64,000 nt of DNA from CAVQJU01 sp963712905 (lineage in GTDB: Bacteria; Acidobacteriota; Vicinamibacteria; Vicinamibacterales; CAVVIG01): NCBI GenBank assembly GCA_963712905.1, contig CAVQJU010000005.1:1-64000 (forward strand), given 5' to 3'. This document shows, in pieces, positions 1 to 11,191 of this stretch. Within the stretch, counting starts at the first letter, position 1, and each line of letters begins with the position of its first letter. Both the position numbers and the translations under genes were made by a program. Under the pieces are notes generated by a model. The model searched no databases and was not told where the DNA came from. It saw only the letters and a program-made list of their open reading frames with translations.

Positions 1-231
1 CCCCGCTTCTACGCTGCCGCCGCCCGTGCGCCGACCGCGTTCAGGGGAACCTTCTGAGGTTACTAGAACAAGCTAACCCTGTCAACCCCTGCCCACGGCA
101 GATACTGCTGAACTTCCGAAGGGGTTGCCTGTCGCCCGAGTTGAAACGCCTGCTGGAGTAGTTCCTTGCAGAGATTTCCGAGGACCGACCGTCCAGAGAG
201 TATCTCAGTACCAAACCGCCGCGTCAAGACC
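1..231. other. Gene-free left edge
   Basis: I see no convincing gene here. Open frames in this stretch are antisense or out-of-frame continuations across the tyrS end and have no family-like sequence. There is no strong terminator with a T-tract after the tyrS stop and no tRNA-like fold. The stretch may be the 3' flank of tyrS only. Confidence 0.5.
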
Positions 232-1503
232 TCACGGCTGAACTTTGAGCACGTGCTTCTGACGCCGCCCTTTTCCGAGCACGACCAGTACCTTCTCCCA
301 CACGTCGACAGCCGTGAGCTTTCGTTTGGGATCTTTCTCCGCCACATCATTCACGTAGATCCCACCACCGAGAATGAGCCGCGTGGCCTCACTGCGCGAG
401 CTCGCGAGGTTCGTGTCCACGAGCCACTGCACCAATGGCTTCTCTTCAAGCTGCTGCATCGTCACATTGGATGAAGGAACGTCGGCGAGAGAATTCAAAC
501 GATCTTCGACTGAGAGCGCCCATGGATTCTTGTTAAACAACTGTTCCGACCCACGAATCGCCTTCTCGACTTCTCCCGATCCGTGCACGAGCGTTGTGAC
601 TTCACGCGCCAGGACCCGCTGCGCCTCGCGCTTCTCGGGCGCGCTCCTGGTGACGGCCTCGAGCTCCGCGATCGCGGCCTGATCGAGGAACGTGAAAAGC
701 TTCAGGTAACTCACAACATCACGGTCTTCCGTGTTCAACCAGAATTGATATAGCTGGAACGGCGAGGTCCGCTCGGGATCGAGCCAGATCGTCCCCGATT
801 CCGTTTTTCCGAACTTGCCGCCCGACGCCGTCGTCATCAGCGGCCAGACGAGCCCGTGCGCCTTCTTCGAGCGGAGCCGCCGGATCAGATCGATGCCGGC
901 CGTGATGTTGCCCCATTGATCGCTGCCGCCCATTTGCAGCGTGCAGCCGAACCGATCGAAGAGCTCGAGGAAATCGCGCGCCTGCAGCAGCAGATAGCTG
1001 AACTCCGTGTACGAGATACCGTCCTCGCTCTCGAGGCGCCGGCTCACGGATTCCTTCTGCAGCATGTAGTTCACGGTGAAGTACTTGCCGGTGTCGCGAA
1101 GAAATCCCAGCAGATTGAACGAGGCCAGCCAGTCGGCGTTGTTGACGATGCGGGCGGGGTTGGGTCCGGCGTCGAAATCGAGAAAACGCTCCAGCTGCTT
1201 CCTGATGCCGGCGACGTTCTCGTCCAGCTGCTCTCGCGCGAGCAACTTGCGCTCCTGCGACTTGCCGCTGGGATCGCCAATCATGCCGGTGCCGCCGCCG
1301 ACGATGGCGATCGGATGGTGCCCGAAGCGCTGCAGGCGCGCCAGCCCCATCACCGTCAGCAGCGAGCCGACATGGAGGCTCGACGCGGTGGGATCGAAAC
1401 CGATGTAGGCCGTGACCGCCTCCCGTTCCAGCAGGTCGGCCAGTTCTTCCGTGGCCTCGGATACCATGCCGCGCCAGGACAATTCGTGGTAAAGGTTGGT
1501 CAC
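232..1503 (-). CDS. tyrS: Tyrosyl-tRNA synthetase
   Basis: Charges tRNA-Tyr with tyrosine in the cytoplasm (class Ic synthetase). The class I HIGH signature appears as HVGS at about residues 44-47, the tyrosine/tRNA-site motif GSDQWGN at 193-199, and the KMSKS loop as KFGKT at 230-234. A C-terminal S4-like RNA-binding domain spans roughly 350-410. I start it at the GTG at 1503, giving 423 aa, close to the usual 400-425; a longer in-frame start at 1545 would overlap the divergent gene and adds residues with no family similarity. A TATAGT box sits about 17 bases upstream of this GTG, so the leader would be very short. Divergent from the metallophosphoesterase gene, with 29 bases between the starts. 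Confidence 0.96.
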   Translation of the reverse strand: MTNLYHELSWRGMVSEATEELADLLEREAVTAYIGFDPTASSLHVGSLLTVMGLARLQRFGHHPIAIVGGGTGMIGDPSGKSQERKLLAREQLDENVAGIRKQLERFLDFDAGPNPARIVNNADWLASFNLLGFLRDTGKYFTVNYMLQKESVSRRLESEDGISYTEFSYLLLQARDFLELFDRFGCTLQMGGSDQWGNITAGIDLIRRLRSKKAHGLVWPLMTTASGGKFGKTESGTIWLDPERTSPFQLYQFWLNTEDRDVVSYLKLFTFLDQAAIAELEAVTRSAPEKREAQRVLAREVTTLVHGSGEVEKAIRGSEQLFNKNPWALSVEDRLNSLADVPSSNVTMQQLEEKPLVQWLVDTNLASSRSEATRLILGGGIYVNDVAEKDPKRKLTAVDVWEKVLVVLGKGRRQKHVLKVQP

Positions 1504-1519
1504 GTCGAAGCCGAACGCT

Positions 1520-1525
1520 ACTATA
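1520..1525 (-). promoter_or_regulatory. Possible -10 box of tyrS
   Basis: TATAGT on the minus strand, preceded by TGA, lies 16 bases from the chosen GTG of tyrS. No convincing -35 box is present at 17-18 bases, so this would be an extended -10 type promoter with a leader of about 10 nt. Supports the shorter tyrS start. Confidence 0.35.
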
Positions 1526-1532
1526 TCAGCCG

Positions 1533-2354
1533 ATGGTGATGACACGGCGCGCGGTCCTCAAGACCTTCGCGACAACCGCGGCTGGAGCCGTGACGGGACT
1601 CGGCGCGTACGGCTATCTCTACGAGCGTCACCGGGTGTCTGTAACGCGAGCCGACGTAGCCGTCGCCGGCCTGCCGCCCGCACTGACCGGTCTGCGCATC
1701 GGCATGCTCACCGACGTTCATCGCAGCCTCTGGGTGTCCCACGAGGACGTCGCACAGGCCACGACCCTCCTGATGGCCGAGCAACCGGATCTCATCGTCC
1801 TCGGCGGCGATTACGTGACCTGGGGAGATCGCGAGTACGTCCAACAATCAGCCGAGGCGCTGGGCTCGCTCTCGGCGCCGAACGGCGTGTACGGGATTCT
1901 CGGGAACCACGATGACGACCACGACATGCCGGCGGCGCTGACGAGCCGCGGCATCCAGGTGTTGAAGGACGCGCGGACGCGCGTCACCGTCAAGGGCGAA
2001 GCCATCGATCTGGTCGGAATCCGTTTCTGGACCAAGCGGGGCAGCGACATCGCCACCGTCGCACGCGGCGCGACAGGCTTTGTCGTCCTGCTGGCGCACG
2101 ATCCGCGGCGGCTCACCGAGGCGGCCGCCCTGAAGATACCGCTCGTCCTCTCCGGGCACACACACGGCGGACAGGTGGTGCTGCCGGTCGCCGGTGCGGT
2201 CGCCGCCCAGAAATTTCCAGTCATCGAAGGGATCGGCCGACGGGGCCAGACGACGATGTTCGTGAGCCGCGGCCTGGGGACGGTGTACGTTCCGTTGCGG
2301 ATCAACTGTCCGCCGGAAGTGGCGGTGCTCAGCCTTCGTCCGGCCGCTGCGTAA
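1533..2354 (+). CDS. Tat-exported metallophosphoesterase
   Basis: Calcineurin-like metallophosphoesterase of the YkuE/YaeI-like group, 273 aa. The N-terminus has a twin-arginine start (TRRAVLK) followed by an Ala/Gly-rich hydrophobic stretch, so Tat export to the periplasm or outer face of the membrane is likely. Metal-ligand motifs appear in family order: LTDVH (first Asp-x-His), GGDYVTWGD, GNHDDDHD, LAHDPR and SGHTHGGQ. Members act on phosphoesters such as lipid-linked or UDP-linked substrates; the substrate here cannot be read from sequence. ATGs at 1533 and 1539 are both possible starts. Its 3' end overlaps the convergent purN 3' end by 26 bases. Confidence 0.88.
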   Translation: MVMTRRAVLKTFATTAAGAVTGLGAYGYLYERHRVSVTRADVAVAGLPPALTGLRIGMLTDVHRSLWVSHEDVAQATTLLMAEQPDLIVLGGDYVTWGDREYVQQSAEALGSLSAPNGVYGILGNHDDDHDMPAALTSRGIQVLKDARTRVTVKGEAIDLVGIRFWTKRGSDIATVARGATGFVVLLAHDPRRLTEAAALKIPLVLSGHTHGGQVVLPVAGAVAAQKFPVIEGIGRRGQTTMFVSRGLGTVYVPLRINCPPEVAVLSLRPAAA

Positions 2355-2949
2355 TCACGCGCCGACCGCTGATCTTCCAGCGCCCGTCGAGCAAAATCCT
2401 CAGGGCCTCGGGATAGATCCGATGCTCTTCGATCAGAATCCGCTCCGACAACGTGTCGACCGTGTCGCGGTCCAGAACGGGAACGGCCGCCTGGAGAACA
2501 ATCGGCCCCGCATCGAGGGCACTATCGACCAGATGCACCGTGGCTCCGGACACCCGGACACCATGCTCGAGCGCCTGTTGTTGCGCATGCAAACCGGGGA
2601 AGGACGGAAGCAGAGACGGGTGGATGTTCACGATCCGATCTGGGTAGGCCTCCAGGAGCACCGGCCCGACCAGCCGCATGTACCCTGCAAGGCACACGAG
2701 GCCAACGTCACGTCTGCGAAACTCCTCGACGATCGCGCGCTCGTACAAATCACGGTCGGCGTAATCTGCCGGAGCCAGAAGAACGGCGTCGATGCCAGCC
2801 TCGCGGGCCCGTACCAGGCCTTGGGCCCCGGCCCGATTCGAGATGACGACCGTCACCATGGCGTCGAGCTGCCCACGGGCGATGGCGTCGAGGATTGCCT
2901 GAAGGTTGCTGCCCCGGCCGGAGATGAGGACGGCGATCCGCCGATTCAC
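2329..2949 (-). CDS. purN: Phosphoribosylglycinamide formyltransferase 1
   Basis: Transfers formyl from 10-formyl-THF to GAR, step 3 of purine synthesis. The phosphate-binding start SGRGSNLQ (10-17) is present, with catalytic N108 and H110 in the NIHPSLLP motif and D146 in the LDAGPI motif. I start it at GTG 2949, which overlaps the purM stop as GTGA and gives 206 aa, close to the roughly 212 aa of the E. coli enzyme. A longer in-frame extension runs through purM and is not real. Last gene of the purine operon; its 3' end overlaps the end of the convergent metallophosphoesterase gene. Confidence 0.95.
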   Translation of the reverse strand: MNRRIAVLISGRGSNLQAILDAIARGQLDAMVTVVISNRAGAQGLVRAREAGIDAVLLAPADYADRDLYERAIVEEFRRRDVGLVCLAGYMRLVGPVLLEAYPDRIVNIHPSLLPSFPGLHAQQQALEHGVRVSGATVHLVDSALDAGPIVLQAAVPVLDRDTVDTLSERILIEEHRIYPEALRILLDGRWKISGRRVITQRPDEG

Positions 2950-3977
2950 GGTGCGTCCGTGTAGCGGACTTCGCGCTGACCGGTCGTCACGCGACCGATG
3001 AGAACGGGCGACGACCCTGATTGCCGCAGCGCCTCGACCGCCGGCCCGGTATCCGATGGGGCGCACACGACAATCAGCCCGATGCCCATGTTGAAGGCGC
3101 GCAGCATTTCATCGGTCGCGATCCCGCCCCGCTGCTGAAGGAAGGAGAAGATCGGGGGCGTGTCCCAGGCCCTCGGATTGACAGCGGCCGCCGTGCCTTC
3201 GGGCAACACGCGTGGAAGATTTTCCGTGATGCCTCCGCCGGTGATGTGGGCCATGCCCTTCACCAGCCCGCGCTCGAGCAGCGGCCTGATCGCGTTCAGA
3301 TAGGACCGGTGGGGAGCCAGCAGCGCGTCCCCAACGGTGGCGCCGATTTCCGGGACGAATGTGTCGTGGCGAAGGCCGGCGGCATCGAACAGCACCTTCC
3401 GGGCCAGCGAGTAGCCGTTGGTGTGCAGGCCCGCGGACGGCAGGCCTATCAGCGAGTCGCCGGGGACAATCGATCGACCGTCGATCACGCGGGACTTCTC
3501 GACGATGCCGACGATGAAACCGGCGATGTCGTACTCGCCGTCGGCGTAGAAACCCGGCATCTCCGCGGTTTCGCCGCCGAGCAGCGCGCATCCGTTCTCG
3601 CGGCATCCACGCGCGACACCGGCGACGACCTGCTCCGTGACGTCCGGCGACAGACGCCCCGTCGCGACATAGTCGAGGAAGAACATCGGCTCGGCGCCCT
3701 GGACGAGGATGTCGTTCACGCAGTGGTTCACGAGATCGGCGCCGACCGTGTCGTGCCGGCCCGTCATGAACGCCACCTTGAGCTTGGTGCCGACGCCGTC
3801 GGCGCTCGACACCAGCACGGGCTCGCGGAATCGGTCGCGGTCAAGCTGGAACAGCCCGCCGAACGACCCGATATCCGACAGCACGCCCGAGGTGAACGTA
3901 GCTTTCGCGAGCGACTTGATCCGGCGTACGGTCTCGTTGCCCGCCGCGATGTCGACGCCGGAGTCGCGGTAGTCCAT
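2946..3977 (-). CDS. purM: Phosphoribosylformylglycinamidine cyclo-ligase (AIR synthetase)
   Basis: ATP-dependent closure of FGAM to AIR, step 5 of purine synthesis; cytoplasmic homodimer. 343 aa, the usual length. Family features include SSADGVGTKLKVAF near residues 58-71, NHCVNDILVQGAEPMFFLDY, LLGGETAEMPGFY and the C-terminal HITGGGITENLPRVLP. It starts at ATG 3977, which shares a base with the stop of the preceding HEAT-repeat gene (TGATG), and ends by overlapping purN (GTGA), so translation of all three is probably coupled. Confidence 0.97.
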   Translation of the reverse strand: MDYRDSGVDIAAGNETVRRIKSLAKATFTSGVLSDIGSFGGLFQLDRDRFREPVLVSSADGVGTKLKVAFMTGRHDTVGADLVNHCVNDILVQGAEPMFFLDYVATGRLSPDVTEQVVAGVARGCRENGCALLGGETAEMPGFYADGEYDIAGFIVGIVEKSRVIDGRSIVPGDSLIGLPSAGLHTNGYSLARKVLFDAAGLRHDTFVPEIGATVGDALLAPHRSYLNAIRPLLERGLVKGMAHITGGGITENLPRVLPEGTAAAVNPRAWDTPPIFSFLQQRGGIATDEMLRAFNMGIGLIVVCAPSDTGPAVEALRQSGSSPVLIGRVTTGQREVRYTDAP

Positions 3978-5179
3978 CAGAAGTCGAGCTTGCCGATCAG
4001 CGTGCGGGTGAGCTCGCGCGCGGGCGAATTCTCGGGTGAGTCCCAGTAGGTGCGGCGAACGAACGCAAAGAACCGTTCCTTCTCGTAGTCTTCCTCGAGG
4101 ATGTCGAACCCCTCGGCCATGAGCTCGATTGCGGCGTCGCGCTTCGGGTGTGCCTGAAGGATCGTCATCATCAACGGCGTCCGGCGCAGCGCGACCGTGG
4201 CGATCGCCAGAGACACCGGAGCGCGGGTCGGATCCTTGGAAGGAATCCCGACGGTAAACAGGGCTTCGGCGGCCTGCGTCCGGCCGGCGACCGCGAGCGC
4301 GGCCAGGCCCGCCGCCGCCGCGCGGAGATTCGGCTGGAAGCCGGTCGTGGTGCTGGCGAAGTTCAAGGTGTCGACGAGAAACTTTTCGTGCGTTTCGCAG
4401 TTCACGCCGAGCAGACAGATCGCCGCGGCCACGTACGGCTGCGATGGCTCTGGCGCCGAACGTTGGAGGGTGGCCAGCACGTTCAGCGCACGAGGATCAC
4501 CAATCTTGCCAAGAGCAATCGCGGTGTCGTTGCGCAGCGGACCGTCGAGCGCGGCAATCGCGGCGAGGGAATCGTAGGCGTATTTCGCCTTGAAGTCTCC
4601 CAGCGCCTCAATCACGGCGGTCCGGAAAAAATCCTGGCCCCGGCCCGCCTCGCGCACCAGCGCGGACCGGACCCGGGCGCCCTCGACTCCAGGACTCGAG
4701 GCCTGCGCCGCGAGCGCCCGGACCAGCGACGGACGGACGAACTCCCCGCTCTCCTTGTCCATGGCCGACAACAGGTTCGGCACGAGGGCCCGGTCGGGAT
4801 TGTGCTCCAGGAAGCTGTACCCGACGCTGCGGAGGCGGTCATTCGGGCTCGTCAACACGTCACGGAGGACGTCCCGCGCGCGCGGATCGTTGAAGCCGGT
4901 GAGCAACACCAGCGCGCGGTATCGCACATACCCGTCGGCATGGTCCGACACTGCCTGCATGAGCGCGGGCACCGCCTGCGCGGCCAGCGTGCGGCGAATC
5001 GTCCGCGAGGCCTTCGTGCGGGTGTCGTAATCGAGCTTGCCAAGCGAGTCGATGGCCTCGCGGAGTTCGGCTGCGGAAACCTCCTGCGGCCGCGTCGGTT
5101 CCTGCTGTGCGCGCAGCAGCACGCCGGGGGCCAGCGCCACCCCGCACAGTGCGAAGGCAAGCACGCAGCGCATGTTCAT
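3977..5179 (-). CDS. Exported HEAT-repeat protein inside the purine operon
   Basis: A 400-aa protein with a signal peptide (hydrophobic core in residues 4-20, cleavage likely after LLRA near residue 24) and helical HEAT-like repeats through most of the mature part, for example AVPALMQAVSDHADGYVR, DPRARDVLRDVLTSPND and IGDPRALNVLATLQRS. HEAT solenoids are binding scaffolds and no catalytic motif is visible. It starts at ATG 5179, overlapping the purF stop as ATGA, and its stop overlaps purM (TGATG). It is therefore fully embedded in the purine operon although it appears to be exported. Function unknown. The upstream reading frame running back through purF is a shadow and was excluded. Confidence 0.85.
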   Translation of the reverse strand: MNMRCVLAFALCGVALAPGVLLRAQQEPTRPQEVSAAELREAIDSLGKLDYDTRTKASRTIRRTLAAQAVPALMQAVSDHADGYVRYRALVLLTGFNDPRARDVLRDVLTSPNDRLRSVGYSFLEHNPDRALVPNLLSAMDKESGEFVRPSLVRALAAQASSPGVEGARVRSALVREAGRGQDFFRTAVIEALGDFKAKYAYDSLAAIAALDGPLRNDTAIALGKIGDPRALNVLATLQRSAPEPSQPYVAAAICLLGVNCETHEKFLVDTLNFASTTTGFQPNLRAAAAGLAALAVAGRTQAAEALFTVGIPSKDPTRAPVSLAIATVALRRTPLMMTILQAHPKRDAAIELMAEGFDILEEDYEKERFFAFVRRTYWDSPENSPARELTRTLIGKLDF

Positions 5180-6627
5180 TTGGCGACGGTCTCGACGTGC
5201 TCGGCGGTATCCGATCGTTCGGTCTTGTCGAGCTTCAGCGCGAGCTGGAGGTAGCTGGCTTCGTCGCGCGGGAAGCTCACGGGGTAGTGTCCCGTGTAGC
5301 ACGAGCTGCAGTACTGACCCCGTTCGGATCCCAGGACGCCGAGCATCCCTTCGTGGCTCAAATACCCGACGCTGTCGGCGTTCAGGTACGTCGTGATCTC
5401 CTCGAGCGTGTGCGTCGCGGCGATGAGCTCGGACCGGTTTGGCGTGTCCACGCCGTAGAAACACGGGGAGATCGTCGGCGGGCAGCTGATTCGCACGTGC
5501 ACCTCGGTCGCTCCCGCCGCCCTGACCATCTTGACGATCTTCCGGCTGGTCGTGCCGCGCACAATCGAATCGTCGACGAGCACCACGCGCTTGCCCTCGA
5601 GGATGCTCCGCACCGGGTTGAGCTTCACCTTGACGCCGAAATGACGGATGGACGACTGCGGCTGAATGAACGTGCGGCCGACGTAGTGATTGCGGATGAG
5701 GCCCATCCGAAGCGGGATCTTCGACTCGTCCGCGTAGCCCATCGCCGCGCACACTCCCGAGTCGGGCACGGGGACCACGACGTCGGCTGCAACACCCTGC
5801 TCGCGGGCGAGCACGCGGCCGAACGTGGTCCGCACTTCGTTGACGCTTTTGCCGAAGACGTAGCTGTCCGGCCGGGAAAAGTAGACGTGTTCGAACACGC
5901 ACTGCGCGAGATGCGCCGGAGCAAACGGCTTGATCGACCGCATCCCCTCGGCGCTGATGATGAGGATCTCGCCCGGCTCGACGTCGCGCACGAAGGTCGC
6001 GCCGATCAAATCCATCGCGCACGTCTCGGAGCAGACGACGTACGCGTCGCCCAGGCGCCCGAGCGCCAGCGGGCGGAAGCCGTGGGGATCGCGCACGGCG
6101 ATCAGCCGGTCGCGCGTCATCATCGCGAACGAAAAAGCGCCCTGCACCTGTGACACGGCGTCGATGACGGCGTCTTCGACGGTCGCCTTCTTCGATCGCG
6201 CATACAAGTGCAGTACGACCTCGGTGTCCGTGGTCGACTGGAAGATGGACCCCTCGCGCACGAGCGCATCCTTGAGCTCGGTGGCGTTCACGAGGTTGCC
6301 GTTGTGGCAGATGGCCATCTGGCCGTGCGCGCAGTCGATGAGAAACGGCTGGGCATTCGCGACCCGGCTCTCGCCCGCGGTCGAATACCGCACGTGGCCG
6401 ATCGCCATCGACCCCGACAGCTCCGACAGGCTCCGGCTGTCGAACACGTCGGCCACGTAGCCCATGGCCCGCGACAGACGGATCAGGTGACCGTCGGACG
6501 CGGCAATCCCGGCGCTCTCCTGGCCGCGGTGCTGCAGTGCGTATAACCCCAGATACGTCATGTTGGCCGCTTCGGGGTGGCCGAAGATGCCGAAGACGCC
6601 GCACTCCTCGCGGAATTTGTCGAACAT
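5176..6627 (-). CDS. purF: Amidophosphoribosyltransferase (Fe-S type)
   Basis: Commits PRPP to purine synthesis by forming phosphoribosylamine with ammonia from glutamine. I start it at ATG 6627, which places C9 (in EECGVFG) as the N-terminal nucleophile exposed after removal of a short propeptide, as in Bacillus-type enzymes; 483 aa. The PRPP loop VVLVDDSIVRGTTS is present. Cys residues in AQCVFEHVYF, SCPPTISPCFYG and QYCSSCYTG correspond to the 4Fe-4S ligands of the Fe-S subfamily. It overlaps the start of the HEAT-repeat gene (ATGA). A 50-base gap containing a perfect palindrome separates it from purL. Confidence 0.96.
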   Translation of the reverse strand: MFDKFREECGVFGIFGHPEAANMTYLGLYALQHRGQESAGIAASDGHLIRLSRAMGYVADVFDSRSLSELSGSMAIGHVRYSTAGESRVANAQPFLIDCAHGQMAICHNGNLVNATELKDALVREGSIFQSTTDTEVVLHLYARSKKATVEDAVIDAVSQVQGAFSFAMMTRDRLIAVRDPHGFRPLALGRLGDAYVVCSETCAMDLIGATFVRDVEPGEILIISAEGMRSIKPFAPAHLAQCVFEHVYFSRPDSYVFGKSVNEVRTTFGRVLAREQGVAADVVVPVPDSGVCAAMGYADESKIPLRMGLIRNHYVGRTFIQPQSSIRHFGVKVKLNPVRSILEGKRVVLVDDSIVRGTTSRKIVKMVRAAGATEVHVRISCPPTISPCFYGVDTPNRSELIAATHTLEEITTYLNADSVGYLSHEGMLGVLGSERGQYCSSCYTGHYPVSFPRDEASYLQLALKLDKTERSDTAEHVETVAK

Positions 6628-6636
6628 AAGTCTCCC

Positions 6637-6654
6637 GGCGGGTTGCAACCCGCC
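6637..6654. repeat. Perfect 18-base palindrome between purL and purF
   Basis: GGCGGGTTGCAACCCGCC reads identically on both strands and can fold as a hairpin. Similar GCGGGTTGCAACCCGC units are common interspersed REP-like elements in GC-rich environmental bacteria (general knowledge, not searched here). It occupies the only sizeable gap inside the purine operon, 10 bases upstream of the purF ATG, so in mRNA it could mask or space the purF ribosome-binding region. Confidence 0.7.
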
Positions 6655-6677
6655 GCTACGGCCCCGACGTTCACCGC

Positions 6678-8920
<2,243 letters not shown>

Positions 8921-8924
<4 letters not shown>

Positions 8925-9634
8925 GCCCGCGCCACCAGGGCTCCGGTCTTGATGGACTCGACAGCCGACTCGAAGACGCGCAGGCCGTCGGCGCTGCCGA
9001 GCGCCGACTCGCACGCCCGCTCGGGATGCGGCATGAGACCCACGACGTTGCGCGCCTCGTTGCACAGGCCCGCGATCGCCGCGGCCGATCCGTTCGGGTT
9101 CGCCTCGTCTGTCACCTGGCCCGCGGCGTTCGTGTATCTGAAGATGATCTGCCGGTTCGCCTCGAGCCGCGCGATCACGTCGGGGGGCGCGAAGTAGTTG
9201 CCTTCGCCGTGAGCAATCGGCAGCCGCAGCACCTGGCCCGGGCGGCACGCGGCCGTGAACGGCGTGTCGAGCTGCTCGACGCGGACGTGGACGTGCTCGC
9301 ACTGGAACTTGACGCTGCGGTTGCGCAGCATCGCGCCTGGAATCAGCCCCGCCTCGAGCAGAATCTGGAACCCGTTGCAGATGCCGAGCACGGGCCCCCC
9401 GCGGCCGGCGAAGGCGCGCACGGCGTGCATGATCGGCGAGAAGCGCGCGATGGCCCCGGTCCGCAAATAGTCGCCGTAGGAAAATCCGCCGGGAAGGATC
9501 AGAACGTCGGCGCCTTTGAGGTCCTCGTCCTTGTGCCAGATGAACTCGGCGTCCTGGCCGAGGACGTGCTTCGCGGCGTGGTAGGCGTCGTGATCGCAGT
9601 TGCTTCCCGGAAACACGACGATGCCGAATGTCAT
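8921..9634 (-). CDS. purQ: FGAM synthase glutaminase subunit PurQ
   Basis: Class I glutamine amidotransferase that supplies ammonia to PurL. 237 aa from ATG 9634. Opens with the family start FGIVVFPGSNCD; the nucleophile is C86 in GICNGFQ and the His/Glu of the triad lie in MPHPERACE near the C-terminus. One base separates it from purS and it overlaps purL as ATGA, consistent with stoichiometric production of a PurL-PurQ-PurS complex. Confidence 0.97.
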
Positions 9635-9635
9635 G

Positions 9636-9875
9636 TCAGTCCACCTCGATGCGATAGCTCTCAATCACCGGGTTGGCGAGCAGCTTGTCGGCCACTTCGG
9701 AGGCCATGGCTCGCGCCTGCGCGGCCTCCGATGTCGCCAGGTCCAGCTCGAAGTACTTCCCCTGGCGGACGTCCTCGACGCCCTTGTAGCCGAGCGAGTG
9801 CAGCGCGTCGGCAATGGTCTTTCCCTGCGGATCGAAAACGGACGTTTTGAGCGTGACGAACACACGTGCGCGCAT
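9636..9875 (-). CDS. purS: FGAM synthase subunit PurS
   Basis: Small 79-aa subunit that bridges PurL and PurQ and helps channel ammonia. Family features: N-terminal strand ARVFVTLKTSVFDPQGKTI, central LGYKGVEDVRQGKYFEL and C-terminal LLANPVIESYRIE. Its presence matches the small-type PurL next door. Three bases separate it from the purB stop and one base from the purQ start. Confidence 0.96.
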   Translation of the reverse strand: MRARVFVTLKTSVFDPQGKTIADALHSLGYKGVEDVRQGKYFELDLATSEAAQARAMASEVADKLLANPVIESYRIEVD

Positions 9876-9878
9876 GAC

Positions 9879-11189
9879 CTACACCCCTGCCGGAACGGAC
9901 GGGAAAACGCGTTCGAGAACCGCATCCACGTGCCGGTACTGCTCGTCCAGATCGAACGCGCGTTCGATCTCCGCCTTCGTCAGCACGCCGGACACGTCGG
10001 TGTCAGACTCGAGGAGCGACTTGAAATCGCGCTGCTCGGCGTACGACAGCATCGCGTTCCGCTGCACCCATTCGTACGCCTGCTCGCGGGAAACGCCCTT
10101 CTGCGCCAGCTCCAGCAGGACGGTCCCGGAGAAGACGACACCACGCGAGCGGTTCAGGTTCTCGCGCATCCGATCCATGTGCACGACCATCCCGGTGACG
10201 ATGCGCGTGAATCGGCGCAGCATGTGATCGAGGGCGATGAAGCTGTCGGGCAGGATCACGCGCTCGACCGAGGAATGCGAAATGTCGCGCTCGTGCCAGA
10301 GTGCGATGTTTTCGAAAGCCGCGTGGCAATTGGCGCGGACAAGGCGCGCGAGGCCGACAATCTGCTCGCACCCGATCGGGTTGCGCTTGTGCGGCATCGC
10401 CGACGAGCCCTTCTGTCCCTTCGCGAACGGCTCCTCGACCTCGCCGATCTCCGTCTTCTGCAGGCCTCGGATTTCCAGCGCGAACTTCTCGAGCGAGGCG
10501 GCCGTAATGGCGAGCGCCGACATCAGCTCGGCGTGCCGATCGCGCTGAATGACCTGTGAGGCGACAGGCGCCGGCTCGAGCTCGAGCCGCCGGCAGACCT
10601 CGGCTTCGACCGACGGCGGCAGATGGGCGAAGGTGCCAACCGCGCCGGAAATCTTGCCGACGCTGATCGTGGTCCGCGCGCGGCGGACCCGCTCGATATC
10701 GCGATCGATCTCGGCGTGCCACAACGCCAGCTTCAGCCCGAAGGTCGTCGGCTCGGCGTGTACGCCGTGCGTTCGGCCGATCATCGGCGTCCGCCGATGT
10801 TCGAACGCCCGGTGGCGGACGGCGGTGTTCAACCCCTGAAGACCCTTCAGGATGACATCGCAGGCCTCACGCATCTGCAGCGCCTGTGCCGTGTCGATGA
10901 CGTCGGACGAGGTCATGCCGAAATGCAGCCAGCGGGCCGACGGCCCGACTTTCTCGGCCACGGCCTCTGTGAACGCGATGACGTCGTGCTGGGTGCGCTG
11001 TTCGATCTCTTCGATCCGCGCGATGTCGAACCCGCCCCGTTCCCGGATGTCGCGGGCGGCGTCGGCCGGTACGATGCCTGCGGCCGCCATGGCCTCGGCG
11101 GCGGCGGCTTCGACGAGCAGCCAGGTTTCGTACCGGCGCTGGTCGCTCCAGATGCGCCCCATTTCAGGGTGCGTGTAGCGTGCAATCAT
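9879..11189 (-). CDS. purB: Adenylosuccinate lyase
   Basis: Cleaves SAICAR and adenylosuccinate, two steps of purine synthesis; cytoplasmic homotetramer of the fumarase/aspartase superfamily. 436 aa from ATG 11189, preceded by an out-of-frame-looking extension that I reject. Signature GSSAMPHKRNPIGCE carries the superfamily loop; HFGMTSSDVIDTAQA and RTHGVHAEPTTFG are other conserved segments. It lies 2 bases after the M16 peptidase stop and 3 bases before purS, so it is firmly in the operon. Confidence 0.97.
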   Translation of the reverse strand: MIARYTHPEMGRIWSDQRRYETWLLVEAAAAEAMAAAGIVPADAARDIRERGGFDIARIEEIEQRTQHDVIAFTEAVAEKVGPSARWLHFGMTSSDVIDTAQALQMREACDVILKGLQGLNTAVRHRAFEHRRTPMIGRTHGVHAEPTTFGLKLALWHAEIDRDIERVRRARTTISVGKISGAVGTFAHLPPSVEAEVCRRLELEPAPVASQVIQRDRHAELMSALAITAASLEKFALEIRGLQKTEIGEVEEPFAKGQKGSSAMPHKRNPIGCEQIVGLARLVRANCHAAFENIALWHERDISHSSVERVILPDSFIALDHMLRRFTRIVTGMVVHMDRMRENLNRSRGVVFSGTVLLELAQKGVSREQAYEWVQRNAMLSYAEQRDFKSLLESDTDVSGVLTKAEIERAFDLDEQYRHVDAVLERVFPSVPAGV

Positions 11190-11191
11190 TC

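Noticed and set aside
63..350. Small minus-strand ORF at the left edge
   Set aside because: Mostly out-of-frame over the end of tyrS; no ribosome-binding site and no family pattern.
5179..6604. N-terminal extension of the HEAT-repeat protein through purF
   Set aside because: The extended part is an Arg-rich shadow of purF; the ATG at 5179 follows with a signal peptide and the usual ATGA overlap.
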